Both the position numbers and the translations under genes were made by a program. A stretch of 55,467 nt of DNA, taken from positions 1 through 55,467 of the forward strand of contig CANCKM010000003.1 of the NCBI GenBank assembly GCA_947378555.1. The letters are read 5' to 3'. Each line of letters begins with the position of its first letter. Position 1 is the stretch's first letter. Positions 1 through 10,521 of the stretch are shown piece by piece. The stretch is from Microbacteriaceae bacterium (GTDB lineage: Bacteria; Actinomycetota; Actinomycetes; Actinomycetales; Microbacteriaceae). Below the pieces are notes generated by a model. The model was not told the DNA's origin. It was given only the letters and a program-made list of their open reading frames with translations, and ran no database searches.

Positions 1-165
1 TTCCAACCAAGGGAACCGTCCCGTGAGACACGCCCCCGTGATGGTGGTCAACGCGATTGGGTTTCCAAACCTAAACGCGAGGAACGTCCACAACAAGACT
101 GGGATAACCGTCCACCACGCGATGACCGTGACACCCCACCCGAACGACCAAAATGGAAAAACTAG
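1..165 (+). CDS. C-terminal end of an Arg/Pro/Asp-rich protein (partial)
   Basis: Frame 1 is open from the first base to a TAG at 163-165 and gives 54 residues. They are dominated by R, P, D, E and Q, with repeats of the RPPRDDRD and KREERP kind, so this is a low-complexity, probably disordered tail. In Microbacteriaceae a TPR-containing protein with such a tail, often annotated as a primosomal protein, sits just upstream of tlyA; that identification is from remembered context only. The ORF track lists a different frame here (23..244), which I regard as a shadow because frame 1 has the coherent charged composition. The body of the gene lies outside the window. Confidence 0.6.
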   Translation, partial: FQPREPSRETRPRDGGQRDWVSKPKREERPQQDWDNRPPRDDRDTPPERPKWKN

Positions 166-228
166 AACTACTACCCGACTATCGGGCAAGTCAGCAGTTG
201 GCATTAAGATTCACATAGGAGAGGCATC

Positions 229-381
229 ATGTCTGAGCAACTAATCGAGCAACTCAATCAAGAGATCGACCGAGTGCGGCAACTGCCACTCGAGGAGCAA
301 GTCGCCTCTTTCGAAGCCCTCCGAGCACAATTGGAACTTGTTCTGGAAACCGCAGAGCGCAACCTGAACAGCGAGAAGTAG
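229..381 (+). CDS. Small conserved-position protein, 50 aa, upstream of tlyA
   Basis: This gene is too short for the ORF track. ATG at 229 has an excellent ribosome site (AGGAGAGG, 217-224) and the frame ends with TAG three bases before tlyA. The product is acidic and predicted to be wholly helical, beginning MSEQLIEQLNQEIDRV, with leucine spacing that suggests a short coiled coil. M. tuberculosis has a similarly small unknown gene, Rv1693, in the same place before tlyA, so this is probably its positional counterpart. Function is unknown. The tight coupling suggests co-transcription with tlyA and nadK. Confidence 0.75.
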   Translation: MSEQLIEQLNQEIDRVRQLPLEEQVASFEALRAQLELVLETAERNLNSEK

Positions 382-384
382 AAC

Positions 385-1191
385 ATGCGAATAGATTTAC
401 TGCTAGTTGAACGCGGTCTGGTTTCTTCAAGAAACCGCGCCTCAACCATGATTGAGGCCGGGCGAGTTCTCGTCAACGGCAAAGCGGCACGAAAGTCGTC
501 GCAGCCGGTTCTGGAAACCGACCAAATAACCGTGCTCGAGGCAATCGACTACGTAAGCCGGGCCGGTCATAAGTTGGCCCGCGCGCTCGATGTCTTCACC
601 GACCTCGAGGTCGAAGGCAAGACAGCGATGGATGTTGGCGCCTCAACCGGAGGCTTCACCGATGTGCTGCTTCGACGCGGCGTCAAGCTGGTTTACGCAC
701 TTGACGTGGGCCACGACCAGTTGTCACCAGAGCTTCAGGACGACCCAAACATCATCAGTATCGAGGGCTTCAACGCCCGCGAGCTTAGCCTCGCCACGCT
801 CTCGCAGCTCGCGAGAGTGCCCGAAGCAAAAATCAAGATTGATCTTGTGGTTGCCGACCTGTCGTTTATTTCACTGACTCTGGTTCTAGCCCAAATGCTC
901 TCGGTAGCGCCAAAAGCGGACTTCGTGCTTCTAATCAAACCGCAGTTTGAAGTCGGCAAACAGTCGCTCAGCGCTCACGGAATCGTGAATGACCACCGAC
1001 TTCGTGCCTCGGCCATCCATCAGGTGGTTGACTTTGCTCACGAAATTGGCATGGGCATTCGTGGTTTGGCTAAGTCGGATTTGCCTGGCACTCATGGAAA
1101 CATCGAGTATCTTCTGTGGATTAGTCCGCTTGAGCCTACAAATCGTTCAAAATGGGATGAGAGAATCGATTCCATCGCTAAGGAGAGTTAA
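385..1191 (+). CDS. tlyA: TlyA family rRNA (cytidine-2'-O)-methyltransferase
   Basis: TlyA methylates cytidine 2'-hydroxyls of 16S rRNA (helix 44) and, in mycobacteria, also 23S rRNA; loss gives capreomycin resistance there. The 268 residues match family length. An N-terminal S4 RNA-binding domain (about 1-60; LLVERGLVSSRNRA, RVLVNGK) is followed by a Rossmann methyltransferase domain with the SAM motif DVGASTGGFTD near residue 82 and the late motif KPQFEVGK. ATG at 385 is in the S4 context expected for a true N terminus. The stop overlaps the nadK start (TAATG), so the two are translationally coupled, as in other actinobacteria. Confidence 0.95.
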   Translation: MRIDLLLVERGLVSSRNRASTMIEAGRVLVNGKAARKSSQPVLETDQITVLEAIDYVSRAGHKLARALDVFTDLEVEGKTAMDVGASTGGFTDVLLRRGVKLVYALDVGHDQLSPELQDDPNIISIEGFNARELSLATLSQLARVPEAKIKIDLVVADLSFISLTLVLAQMLSVAPKADFVLLIKPQFEVGKQSLSAHGIVNDHRLRASAIHQVVDFAHEIGMGIRGLAKSDLPGTHGNIEYLLWISPLEPTNRSKWDERIDSIAKES

Positions 1192-2138
1192 TGAGTGAAG
1201 CCAGACGGGTGTTGATTGTAACCCATACCGGTCGCACCGAAGCGTTGGCTGCCACCCAGAAGACCTGCGAACAACTTGTCGCCTCGGGAATTATCCCGGT
1301 GATGACCAATGCTGAATTAGCCGATGCCCGCGCCTATTCGGCCCAACAGTTGCTGGTCGAGGATTCAATGCTTCGGGTTGAGGAACTCGGTGTGGATTGC
1401 GCTGCCGAGGATATCGAACTCGTTATGGTGCTTGGTGGCGATGGAACCATCTTGAAGGCCGCCGAAATTGTGCGCGAGGAACAAACCCCCCTGATGGGCA
1501 TCAATCTTGGGCACGTGGGCTTTTTGGCCGAGTCCGAGCGTGATGGGCTGTCCGACGCGGTTCAAAGGGTGGTCGCCAAAGATTACCTGGTGAAGGAACG
1601 TCTCACGCTGGACGTATCGGTAATCGTCGATGGAGTTGTGGTCTATCGAACCTGGGCGCTAAATGAGGCCACGATCGAAAAAAGTGCTCGTGAACGAATG
1701 ATGGAGGTTGTTGTCGAGGTAGACAGCAGGCCACTGTCAAGTTTCGGCTGCGACGGCATCGTCATGGCAACCCCTACCGGATCAACCGCCTACGCGTTTT
1801 CTGCCGGAGGCCCAGTGGTTTGGCCCTCGGTTGAGGCGCTGCTATTGGTGCCACTCAGCGCCCACGCGCTGTTCGCTAGGCCAATGGTCATTAGCCCCAA
1901 CTCGCTGCTTGCGGTCGAGGTGCTGAGGCGCAGCTCTGGCCACGGTGTGCTTTGGTGCGACGGGCGCCGCACACGCGAGTTGCCACCGGGAGCAAGAGTT
2001 GAGGTTCGCCGTTCGACCAAGTCGGTGCGTTTGGCACGGTTGCGTCAGGGGCCATTCACAGACCGCCTGGTTAAAAAGTTCGCACTACCCGTCCACGGCT
2101 GGAGGGGTCCAGACGGCGCTAGAGACGAGGTGAGCTAA
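1191..2138 (+). CDS. nadK: NAD kinase
   Basis: This cytoplasmic enzyme phosphorylates NAD to NADP, using ATP or polyphosphate in actinobacteria. The diagnostic GGDGT motif (LGGDGTILKAAE) lies near residue 80, followed by GINLGHVGFLAE, an ALNEATI segment and the glycine-rich TPTGSTAYAFSAGGP motif near residue 195. Length (315 aa) is normal. ATG at 1191 overlaps the tlyA stop by one base, and recN starts two bases after the stop, so tlyA-nadK-recN read as one operon, an order conserved from Mycobacterium to Microbacteriaceae. Confidence 0.96.
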   Translation: MSEARRVLIVTHTGRTEALAATQKTCEQLVASGIIPVMTNAELADARAYSAQQLLVEDSMLRVEELGVDCAAEDIELVMVLGGDGTILKAAEIVREEQTPLMGINLGHVGFLAESERDGLSDAVQRVVAKDYLVKERLTLDVSVIVDGVVVYRTWALNEATIEKSARERMMEVVVEVDSRPLSSFGCDGIVMATPTGSTAYAFSAGGPVVWPSVEALLLVPLSAHALFARPMVISPNSLLAVEVLRRSSGHGVLWCDGRRTRELPPGARVEVRRSTKSVRLARLRQGPFTDRLVKKFALPVHGWRGPDGARDEVS

Positions 2139-2140
2139 AG

Positions 2141-3838
2141 GTGATTGAAGAGATTTACATTCGAGACCTAGGGGTCATACAAGAGGCTCGCCTGCCTTTT
2201 AAGCCGGGTCTAACGGTGCTCACCGGCGAGACTGGTGCTGGCAAGACCATGGTGCTTTCTGCGCTTGGTTTATTGCTTGGTGAGCGCGCCGATACCTCAG
2301 CGATTCGTCGCGGGCAAGATCAGGCGTTTGTCGAGGGGCGATGGATGTTGCCTGCCGACAGCGAGATTGCCGAACGGGTTCGAGAAGCCGGTGCCGACCT
2401 CGATCAAGGGGAATTGATTTTGAATCGCTCGGTTTCGAGCGAGGGCCGCAGTCGTGCTGCGGTTTCCGGGCGGGCTGCCCCGATTGCACTGCTGAGCGAG
2501 CTGGGAAACCAACTCGTGGTGGTTCACGGGCAATCCGACCAGATTCGGCTCAAGAGCCCGCTGGCACAGCGTGAGGCCCTTGACAAATTCGCCGGACCGC
2601 AACTTGAACTGACAATGAAGGCCTACCGCGACAACTACAAGCTTTGGAAGGTTCGGGCCACCGAACTGGCTGAACTCAGAGCCCAACTGGCCAATCGGGA
2701 ACGCGAGGCCGATGAACTTAGAGCCTCGGTCACCGAGTTGGCCTCAGCCGAGCTGCTGCCTCAGGAAGACGTGCTGCTCACCGAGCGAGCCGCCAAGTTA
2801 GCGAACCTCGAGGAGCTTCGTCTGGCGGCAACAAGCGCACATGAGTCGCTTTCGAGCGAAAACTTTGGCGACTCCCTAGATGCCATCGCCCTGCTCGGTC
2901 AAGCCAGACGAGCACTCGAGCAAGCCACCCAACACGACCCTGAGTTGGAGCGCATAGCTGAGCAAGTTCGCAACATCGGCTACCAACTAAGCGACACCGC
3001 CACCGAATTGGCGGGGTACCTAGATGGGCTTGAGGCGGATGCCTCGGCCGAACTAGAGGCTCTGCAACTGCGTTTGGCAACCATTGGTCAACTCATGCGC
3101 AAGTATGGCCCGAGCTTGGACGAAGTCCTTGCTTTTCAAGAAAGCGCATCCCAGCGCGTTCTCGAGTTGGATTCATCAACCGAGACGATTGACCGACTCG
3201 AGACCGAAACCCTGCAGCTTCAACAACGGCTGCTGGACCAAGCCGGCGAGGTAACTCAGCTCAGAAGAGCGGCAGCGATTTTGCTCGCTCGGGAGGTTTC
3301 CGAAGAACTATCCGCCTTGGCTATGGGCGGAGCCGAATTGGTCGTGCAAATCGATCCGGCCACTGAGCTTTCAAATCACGGCGCAGACACCGTATCAATA
3401 TTGCTGTCGGCATATCCGGGAGCCGAACCTCGACCACTTGGCAAAGGCGCCAGCGGCGGAGAGCTCTCGAGGATCATGTTGGCAATCGAAGTTGTGCTGG
3501 CCAAAACCGAACAAACCCCGACCTTCATTTTCGATGAGGTTGATGCGGGTGTCGGTGGCGCGGCTGCGACTGAGGTTGGGCGCCGACTGGCCATGTTGGC
3601 CAAGCAGGCTCAGGTAATTGTGGTGACCCACCTGGCTCAGGTTGCGGCCTACGCCAATCAACATTTGCGCGTGCTAAAGACCAGTTCGGTGGATTTCACG
3701 GGAACCGATGTGGTGGCACTCGACTACCACGGAAGAATCGAAGAGCTAACTCGGATGCTCTCTGGGCTAACCGAATCGGATTCCGGTCGGGCGCATGCGT
3801 CAGAGTTATTGGAGCGTGCGCACCGCGAGTTCGCCTAG
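2141..3838 (+). CDS. recN: DNA repair protein RecN
   Basis: RecN is an SMC-like ATPase that acts in double-strand break repair by tethering DNA ends. The start is GTG at 2141 with GAGG at 2127-2130. The Walker A motif GETGAGKT is at residues 29-36, a long coiled-coil arm rich in E, L and A spans about 150-370, and the ABC signature GASGGELSRIM and Walker B FIFDEVDAGVGG lie in the C-terminal third. The 565-residue length is typical. It is the last gene of the tlyA-nadK-recN run; pyrG follows after 21 bases with its own apparent promoter. Confidence 0.96.
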   Translation: MIEEIYIRDLGVIQEARLPFKPGLTVLTGETGAGKTMVLSALGLLLGERADTSAIRRGQDQAFVEGRWMLPADSEIAERVREAGADLDQGELILNRSVSSEGRSRAAVSGRAAPIALLSELGNQLVVVHGQSDQIRLKSPLAQREALDKFAGPQLELTMKAYRDNYKLWKVRATELAELRAQLANREREADELRASVTELASAELLPQEDVLLTERAAKLANLEELRLAATSAHESLSSENFGDSLDAIALLGQARRALEQATQHDPELERIAEQVRNIGYQLSDTATELAGYLDGLEADASAELEALQLRLATIGQLMRKYGPSLDEVLAFQESASQRVLELDSSTETIDRLETETLQLQQRLLDQAGEVTQLRRAAAILLAREVSEELSALAMGGAELVVQIDPATELSNHGADTVSILLSAYPGAEPRPLGKGASGGELSRIMLAIEVVLAKTEQTPTFIFDEVDAGVGGAAATEVGRRLAMLAKQAQVIVVTHLAQVAAYANQHLRVLKTSSVDFTGTDVVALDYHGRIEELTRMLSGLTESDSGRAHASELLERAHREFA

Positions 3839-6092
<2,254 letters not shown>

Positions 6093-6093
6093 C

Positions 6094-7011
6094 TTGGAGC
6101 CGCTGCAAAGGCTGATTGATGGCTATCTGCGGCACCTCACCATAGAGCGTGGCTTAGCAAAAAACAGCCTGCTTGCTTACGAGTCCGACCTTGAGCGATA
6201 TCGAGAATTTCTAGGTAAAAAGGAAATCCGTGAGGCTCAGGCCATAACCGAATCGGTGGTGTCCGATTTCGTTGCAAACTTGACCGGCCAGCAGAAGCTC
6301 GTCGCTTCTTCGGTGGCCCGAGTTCTGGCTGCGGTTCGTGGCCTTCACCGCTACTGGTTGCTTGAGGGGGTTTGCGAAGGTGATCCGGCGGCCGAGGTAA
6401 AACCACCGAAGTTGACTATGCGACTGCCAAAGGCAATCACGGTTGATCAAGTCGAACGGCTCTTGGATTGCGCCGGGGCCGCTTTGTCACCAGAGCATCC
6501 AATAGCGATTCGCAACCGAGCGATTCTGGAGTTGCTTTACGCCACCGGAGGTCGAGTTTCGGAAATAGTGAACCTTGATCTCGACGATCTGGTTGATCCG
6601 ACGATACTTCGCCTGCTGGGCAAAGGATCCAAAGAGCGAATGGTTCCGGTTGGCAGTTATGCGCAAAACGCTATCCATAGTTATCTGGTTCGAACTCGAC
6701 CAGCGCTCGCCACTAAGGGAATCGGAACCCCGGCACTGTTCTTGAATCAGCGAGGCACTAGGTTGTCTCGCCAGAGTGTGTGGCAGATTATCTCGGATGC
6801 TGCTTTGGCCGCGAAACTTGAAGGCGAAGTTTCACCCCACACTCTGCGCCACTCATTCGCAACCCATTTGCTCGAGGGTGGCGCCGATGTGCGTGTCGTG
6901 CAGGAACTCCTCGGGCACGCGTCGGTCGCCACGACACAGATTTATACGCTCGTGACCGTCGATTCGCTCAGGGAGATTTACGTCACCGCTCACCCGAGGG
7001 CTCGACGCTAA
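6094..7011 (+). CDS. xerD: Site-specific tyrosine recombinase XerD
   Basis: XerD acts with XerC at dif to resolve chromosome dimers. The 305-residue protein has the N-terminal SAM-like core-binding domain (about 1-95) and the catalytic domain with Arg in ATGGRVSEI, Lys in GKGSKER, HTLRHSFATHLLEGGA (H-x-x-R), LLGHASVATTQIYT (His and nucleophile Tyr). The start is TTG at 6094, one base after the nudix stop; no better start exists that keeps the N-terminal helix. Context (pyrG, nudix, then parA-scpAB) matches other actinobacterial xerD genes and argues against a phage integrase. Confidence 0.93.
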   Translation: MEPLQRLIDGYLRHLTIERGLAKNSLLAYESDLERYREFLGKKEIREAQAITESVVSDFVANLTGQQKLVASSVARVLAAVRGLHRYWLLEGVCEGDPAAEVKPPKLTMRLPKAITVDQVERLLDCAGAALSPEHPIAIRNRAILELLYATGGRVSEIVNLDLDDLVDPTILRLLGKGSKERMVPVGSYAQNAIHSYLVRTRPALATKGIGTPALFLNQRGTRLSRQSVWQIISDAALAAKLEGEVSPHTLRHSFATHLLEGGADVRVVQELLGHASVATTQIYTLVTVDSLREIYVTAHPRARR

Positions 7012-7049
7012 AAGCCAGCTGAACTGAGTCAAAGCGTTGCCGTGGCAGG

Positions 7050-7055
7050 TAGGCT
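7050..7055 (+). promoter_or_regulatory. Candidate -10 element upstream of parA
   Basis: TAGGCT lies in the 76-base xerD-parA gap, 33 bases before the parA start, leaving a short leader that carries the GGGAGG ribosome site (7077-7082). No clear -35 is present. Confidence 0.4.
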
Positions 7056-7087
7056 AGAGGCAAAGATATCGGCGATGGGAGGAAACC

Positions 7088-7924
7088 TTGACGAGCACTG
7101 CGAAAACTCAGGCTAAAAGTTTTGGAACCCCAAAACCGTTGAAAACCCATGGTCCAGCCAGGGTCATTGCCATGTGCAACCACAAGGGCGGCGTGGGTAA
7201 AACCACCTCGACCATCAATCTCGGAGCTGCGCTCGCCGAATACGGTCGACGTGTCTTGGTTATCGACTTCGACCCGCAAGGCGCGCTTTCTGCCGGCCTA
7301 GGATTCCACGCCTTTGAGGGCAACACAATCTATGAACTGATGACCGACCGGTCACTCAACACCAAAGACGTGATCCTGAACACCTCGGTGCCGAACCTGC
7401 ACCTGATTCCGGCAAACATTGAGCTTTCCGCCGCCGAGTTGAAGTTGGTCAACGAGGTCGCCCGCGAATTTATTTTGGCTCGTGTTTTGAAGTCGGTTAT
7501 TGACGATTACGACGTGATTCTGATCGACTGCCAACCATCACTCGGTTTGCTTACGGTAAACGCCCTGGCGGCGGCCCACGGTGTGATTATTCCACTGGCC
7601 TGCGAATTCTTTGCACTTCGAGCCGTTGCCCTGCTGGTTGACACCGTTGAACTAGTAAAAGAGCGCTTGAATCCCGGTATCAAGATCGATGGCATTTTGG
7701 CTACCCTCTATGACGCCCGCACACTGCATTCACGCGAGGTGCTAGAGCGCATTCACGAACGTTTCGGGGAATTGGTTTTTAAGGAAATCATTGCCGGCAC
7801 TGTGAAGTTCAAAGACGCGAGTGCGTCGGCGACTCCAATCACGGTCTACGCTCCTGATTCTGATGCCGCGGAGTCTTACAGATCCGTTGCTAGAGAACTT
7901 GTCTCTCGTGGCTGCGCTCCATAA
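7088..7924 (+). CDS. parA: ParA-family chromosome partitioning ATPase
   Basis: The start is TTG at 7088, seven bases from the strong ribosome site GGGAGG. A 28-residue basic N-terminal tail precedes the deviant Walker A motif CNHKGGVGKTT, then VIDFDPQGALSAGLG and LIDCQPSLGL (Walker B). This is the Soj/ParA-like gene that precedes scpA-scpB in actinobacteria (Rv1708 in M. tuberculosis), so it is probably linked to chromosome organisation with condensin rather than being plasmid-derived. No ParB gene is adjacent. Its 3' end overlaps the chosen scpA start by 17 bases. Confidence 0.9.
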   Translation: MTSTAKTQAKSFGTPKPLKTHGPARVIAMCNHKGGVGKTTSTINLGAALAEYGRRVLVIDFDPQGALSAGLGFHAFEGNTIYELMTDRSLNTKDVILNTSVPNLHLIPANIELSAAELKLVNEVAREFILARVLKSVIDDYDVILIDCQPSLGLLTVNALAAAHGVIIPLACEFFALRAVALLVDTVELVKERLNPGIKIDGILATLYDARTLHSREVLERIHERFGELVFKEIIAGTVKFKDASASATPITVYAPDSDAAESYRSVARELVSRGCAP

Positions 7925-8744
7925 GTCGCAACTGGCAGAGGCAACTGAACTGGCAGAAAGGCCAGCGGGTTTCGCCGTTAATCTAGGCAACTTCGATGGC
8001 CCCTTTGACCTTCTGCTATCGCTCATCTCCAAGCATGAGTTGGACATCACAGAGGTTTCACTCAGTCGGGTGACGGACGAGTTCATTGCATACCTAAAAA
8101 CCTTGGACGGCGACGAAGAGCTTGAACAGGCTAGCGAGTTTCTAGTTATTGCCGCCACCCTCTTGGATCTGAAAATTGCAGGTCTATTGCCAAAAGGCGA
8201 GGTTGTCGATGCCGAAGACGTGGCCTTGCTTGAGGCTAGAGACCTTCTCTTTGCCAGACTGCTTCAATACCGAGCCTTCAAAGAGGTTTCAAGTTGGTTC
8301 AGCACGGCTTTGGCTTTGGAAGCCAGGCGTTTGCCGCGTGACGTTCGCATCGAGGAGCGCTTTAGAAAGAGCCAGCCAGAATTGGTTTGGAACCTAACCG
8401 CAGCCGAGTTTGCCGCCTTGGCCGAGGCTACGTTGACCCCGCGTGAAATTCCGAGCGTTGGCCTGACTCATCTGCACGCCCCTAGAATCAGCATTCGTGA
8501 GCAGGCAGCCGAAGTTATCTCCATGTTGCGCCGCGGCAAAGCCTTGACCTTTAGGGAGCTAATCGGATCCATTCGCGATAGAGGAATCGTGATTGCCCGA
8601 TTCTTGGCCATTCTGGAACTCTATCGACTGGCCGCAATCAGTTTCGAGCAGTCAGCACCACTCGCCGATTTAGAAATAACTTGGAGAGCGCAAAACTTTG
8701 ATGATGAACAACTAGCAACGCTTGGAGCCGACTATGACTCTTGA
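7908..8744 (+). CDS. scpA: Segregation and condensation protein A
   Basis: ScpA is the kleisin that bridges the Smc heads in the bacterial condensin complex. The hallmark N-terminal segment FDGPFDLLLSLISKHELDI is present, and a C-terminal winged helix (about 210-270) carries EVISMLRRGKALTFREL. The track ORF begins at 7821 inside parA. GTG at 7908 (278 aa), with AGAGAA upstream, puts the kleisin motif about 30 residues from the N terminus as expected, though TTG 7899 cannot be excluded. The gene overlaps parA and scpB at its two ends. Confidence 0.92.
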   Translation: MAALHKSQLAEATELAERPAGFAVNLGNFDGPFDLLLSLISKHELDITEVSLSRVTDEFIAYLKTLDGDEELEQASEFLVIAATLLDLKIAGLLPKGEVVDAEDVALLEARDLLFARLLQYRAFKEVSSWFSTALALEARRLPRDVRIEERFRKSQPELVWNLTAAEFAALAEATLTPREIPSVGLTHLHAPRISIREQAAEVISMLRRGKALTFRELIGSIRDRGIVIARFLAILELYRLAAISFEQSAPLADLEITWRAQNFDDEQLATLGADYDS

Positions 8745-9306
8745 CCCAATGAACGAGGACAACCTGAGGTCGGCGGTTGAAGCGATTCTCATGGTGGCGG
8801 ATGTTCCGCTCTCACTGGTTTCACTAGCAACCGCGCTCGAATCCCCGGTGGCCGAAATAAAGGACTGCATCTTGGCGCTGCGGCAGGACTACGATGGCGA
8901 GAGTGGCGGAGTTCAAAGAGGTTTTGAGCTTCGCGAGGTCGGTGGTGGCTGGAGAATATTTGTCCGCGAAAGCTACGACTGGGCTGTTCGCATGTTCATC
9001 GACAACGAAAATCCAACCAAACTCAGTCAAGCGGCGCTCGAGACTCTGGCCGTGATTGCTTATAAGCAGCCAATTGCGCGCGGTCAGATAGCTTCCATCC
9101 GGGCGGTAAACGTTGACGGTGTGGTTCGAACCCTGCTTAGTCGGGGTCTCATAACTGAGCTCTACACCGATTCAGAGACCGGCGCAATAAATTACGGAAC
9201 CACCGAGTTGCTTTTGCAGTTGCTCGGAATTAATTCGCTCGATGAGATGCCGCTAATCAGCCCATTTCTTCCCGACCAGAACAGTAGCTTCGATGTCAGC
9301 CTATAG
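8734..9306 (+). CDS. scpB: Segregation and condensation protein B
   Basis: ScpB dimers bind the ScpA linker and complete the Smc-ScpAB condensin. The 190-residue protein has two winged-helix domains: an N-terminal one starting LRSAVEAILMVADVPLS and a second with the family signature LSQAALETLAVIAYKQP, then GLITE. ATG 8734 has GGAG six bases upstream (8724-8727) and is preferred over the TTG at 8722. It overlaps scpA by 11 bases and rluB by 14 bases, so the cluster is tightly coupled. Confidence 0.94.
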   Translation: MTLDPMNEDNLRSAVEAILMVADVPLSLVSLATALESPVAEIKDCILALRQDYDGESGGVQRGFELREVGGGWRIFVRESYDWAVRMFIDNENPTKLSQAALETLAVIAYKQPIARGQIASIRAVNVDGVVRTLLSRGLITELYTDSETGAINYGTTELLLQLLGINSLDEMPLISPFLPDQNSSFDVSL

Positions 9307-10156
9307 CTGGAGTGATTTTGCCGATGATGCACCGGATCGACCCGGTCAGCCAACCCCTGAAGAACGAGAGCTAACCGAGGGGGTTCGGCTACAAAAAGCG
9401 CTCGCCAACGCGGGAGTAGCGTCGCGACGGGTCTGCGAAGACCTCATCAAAGCCGGTCGAGTGAAGGTCAACGGCAAACAGGTCACCGAACTTGGTTCTC
9501 GAATCGACCCCGAGGTGGATAAGGTCACGGTGAGCGGGATTCCCGTTCAATTCGACACCAGCCGGGTTTACCTGGCGCTAAACAAACCTTTCGGGGTGGT
9601 TAGCACCATGAGCGATGAACACGGTCGCCCGGATCTCATGCAGTTCGTGATTGATTACGATCGCGTCTACAACGTAGGCAGGCTCGATGCCGAAACCACA
9701 GGTCTGTTGATTCTGACAAACGATGGCGATTTGGCTCATAAACTGGCGCATCCTAGTTTTGGGGTGAAGAAAACCTACCTCGCAAGGGTTGAAGGGCAGG
9801 TCACCAACGCGATCATTACCCAATTGCTGGCGGGGTTTGAGTTGGAGGATGGCGAAATTGCCGCTGATGAGGCGCGCATCGTTGACGTTTCAGGCAGAGA
9901 GAGTCTTGTGGAGTTAGTCCTTCACTCGGGGCGCAATCGCATTGTGCGAAGGATGCTCGAACACGTCGGGCATCCGGTGATTGGTCTGGTTCGTAAGCAA
10001 TTTGGCCCAATCCATCTCGGTTCGCTCAAATCGGGACAATTGCGTGAACTCACTAAAATAGAGCAGGGTGCTTTGTTGAAGGCGGCCGAAGGCAAGCCGG
10101 AGCGTGCGCCAAGACCTCCAAGACCAAAGGCTGCAAGCGATAAGAAAAGGCGATAA
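9293..10156 (+). CDS. rluB: 23S rRNA pseudouridine synthase, RluB/RsuA family
   Basis: An N-terminal S4 domain (LQKALANAGVASRRVCEDLI, about residues 32-80) is followed by the pseudouridine synthase core with the catalytic Asp motif VGRLDAETTGLLILTNDG and SGRNRIVRRM. The C terminus is Arg/Lys/Pro rich. Family and context (scpB-rluB-cmk-der) match Rv1711. Exact rRNA target, 23S (RluB) or 16S (RsuA), is assigned by analogy only. ATG 9293 overlaps the scpB stop by 14 bases, and chorismate mutase starts six bases after the stop. Confidence 0.9.
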   Translation: MSAYSWSDFADDAPDRPGQPTPEERELTEGVRLQKALANAGVASRRVCEDLIKAGRVKVNGKQVTELGSRIDPEVDKVTVSGIPVQFDTSRVYLALNKPFGVVSTMSDEHGRPDLMQFVIDYDRVYNVGRLDAETTGLLILTNDGDLAHKLAHPSFGVKKTYLARVEGQVTNAIITQLLAGFELEDGEIAADEARIVDVSGRESLVELVLHSGRNRIVRRMLEHVGHPVIGLVRKQFGPIHLGSLKSGQLRELTKIEQGALLKAAEGKPERAPRPPRPKAASDKKRR

Positions 10157-10161
10157 AAAGT

Positions 10162-10521
10162 ATGATTCGTGCCATCCGTGGAGCCATTCAACTTGACATT
10201 GACGACCGTGAACAGGTTTTAAAAGCCACCGCCGAACTTCTGTCGAAAACACTGCATGCCAATGACCTCGACAACTCGCAACTCATCTCTATCCTCTTCA
10301 CCGCGACTCCTGACATTACAAGTGAGTTTCCTGCCCTAGCGGCCCGTGAACTGGGTCTCGAAGATGTTCCGCTGATGTGCTTTGTGGAAATGAACGTGGA
10401 GCGTGCCATGCCCCTGGTAATCCGCATGATGATTTATGCCGAAACCGAGACCCCTCGTTCAGAAATTCAACATGTCTACCTTCGAGGCGCCACGGCTCTT
10501 CGCTTGGATTTGGCGCAGTGA
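10162..10521 (+). CDS. aroH: Monofunctional chorismate mutase, AroH class
   Basis: This enzyme converts chorismate to prephenate. The 119-residue protein matches the trimeric Bacillus AroH fold rather than the helical AroQ type. It has the IRAIRGAIQLD N terminus with the active-site Arg, ATPDITSEFPA, PLMCFVEMNV (Cys and Glu), VIRMMIY (Arg) and HVYLRGATALRLDL (Tyr and Arg). Its stop overlaps the prephenate dehydrogenase start by four bases, pairing two successive steps of tyrosine synthesis. LRLDL replaces the more common LRPDL, a mild variant. Confidence 0.92.
   Translation: MIRAIRGAIQLDIDDREQVLKATAELLSKTLHANDLDNSQLISILFTATPDITSEFPALAARELGLEDVPLMCFVEMNVERAMPLVIRMMIYAETETPRSEIQHVYLRGATALRLDLAQ

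Noticed and set aside
174-186. Hairpin CCCGA-CTA-TCGGG as a terminator
   Set aside because: The stem is five base pairs and no T-run follows.
23-244. Track ORF of 73 aa at the left edge
   Set aside because: Frame 1 over 1-165 encodes a coherent charged tail, and 229-381 encodes a better-supported small gene with a strong ribosome site; this ORF overlaps both in another frame.
6094-7011. Tyrosine recombinase as a phage integrase
   Set aside because: Gene order (pyrG-nudix-xerD-parA-scpAB) and length match chromosomal XerD; no phage genes are nearby.
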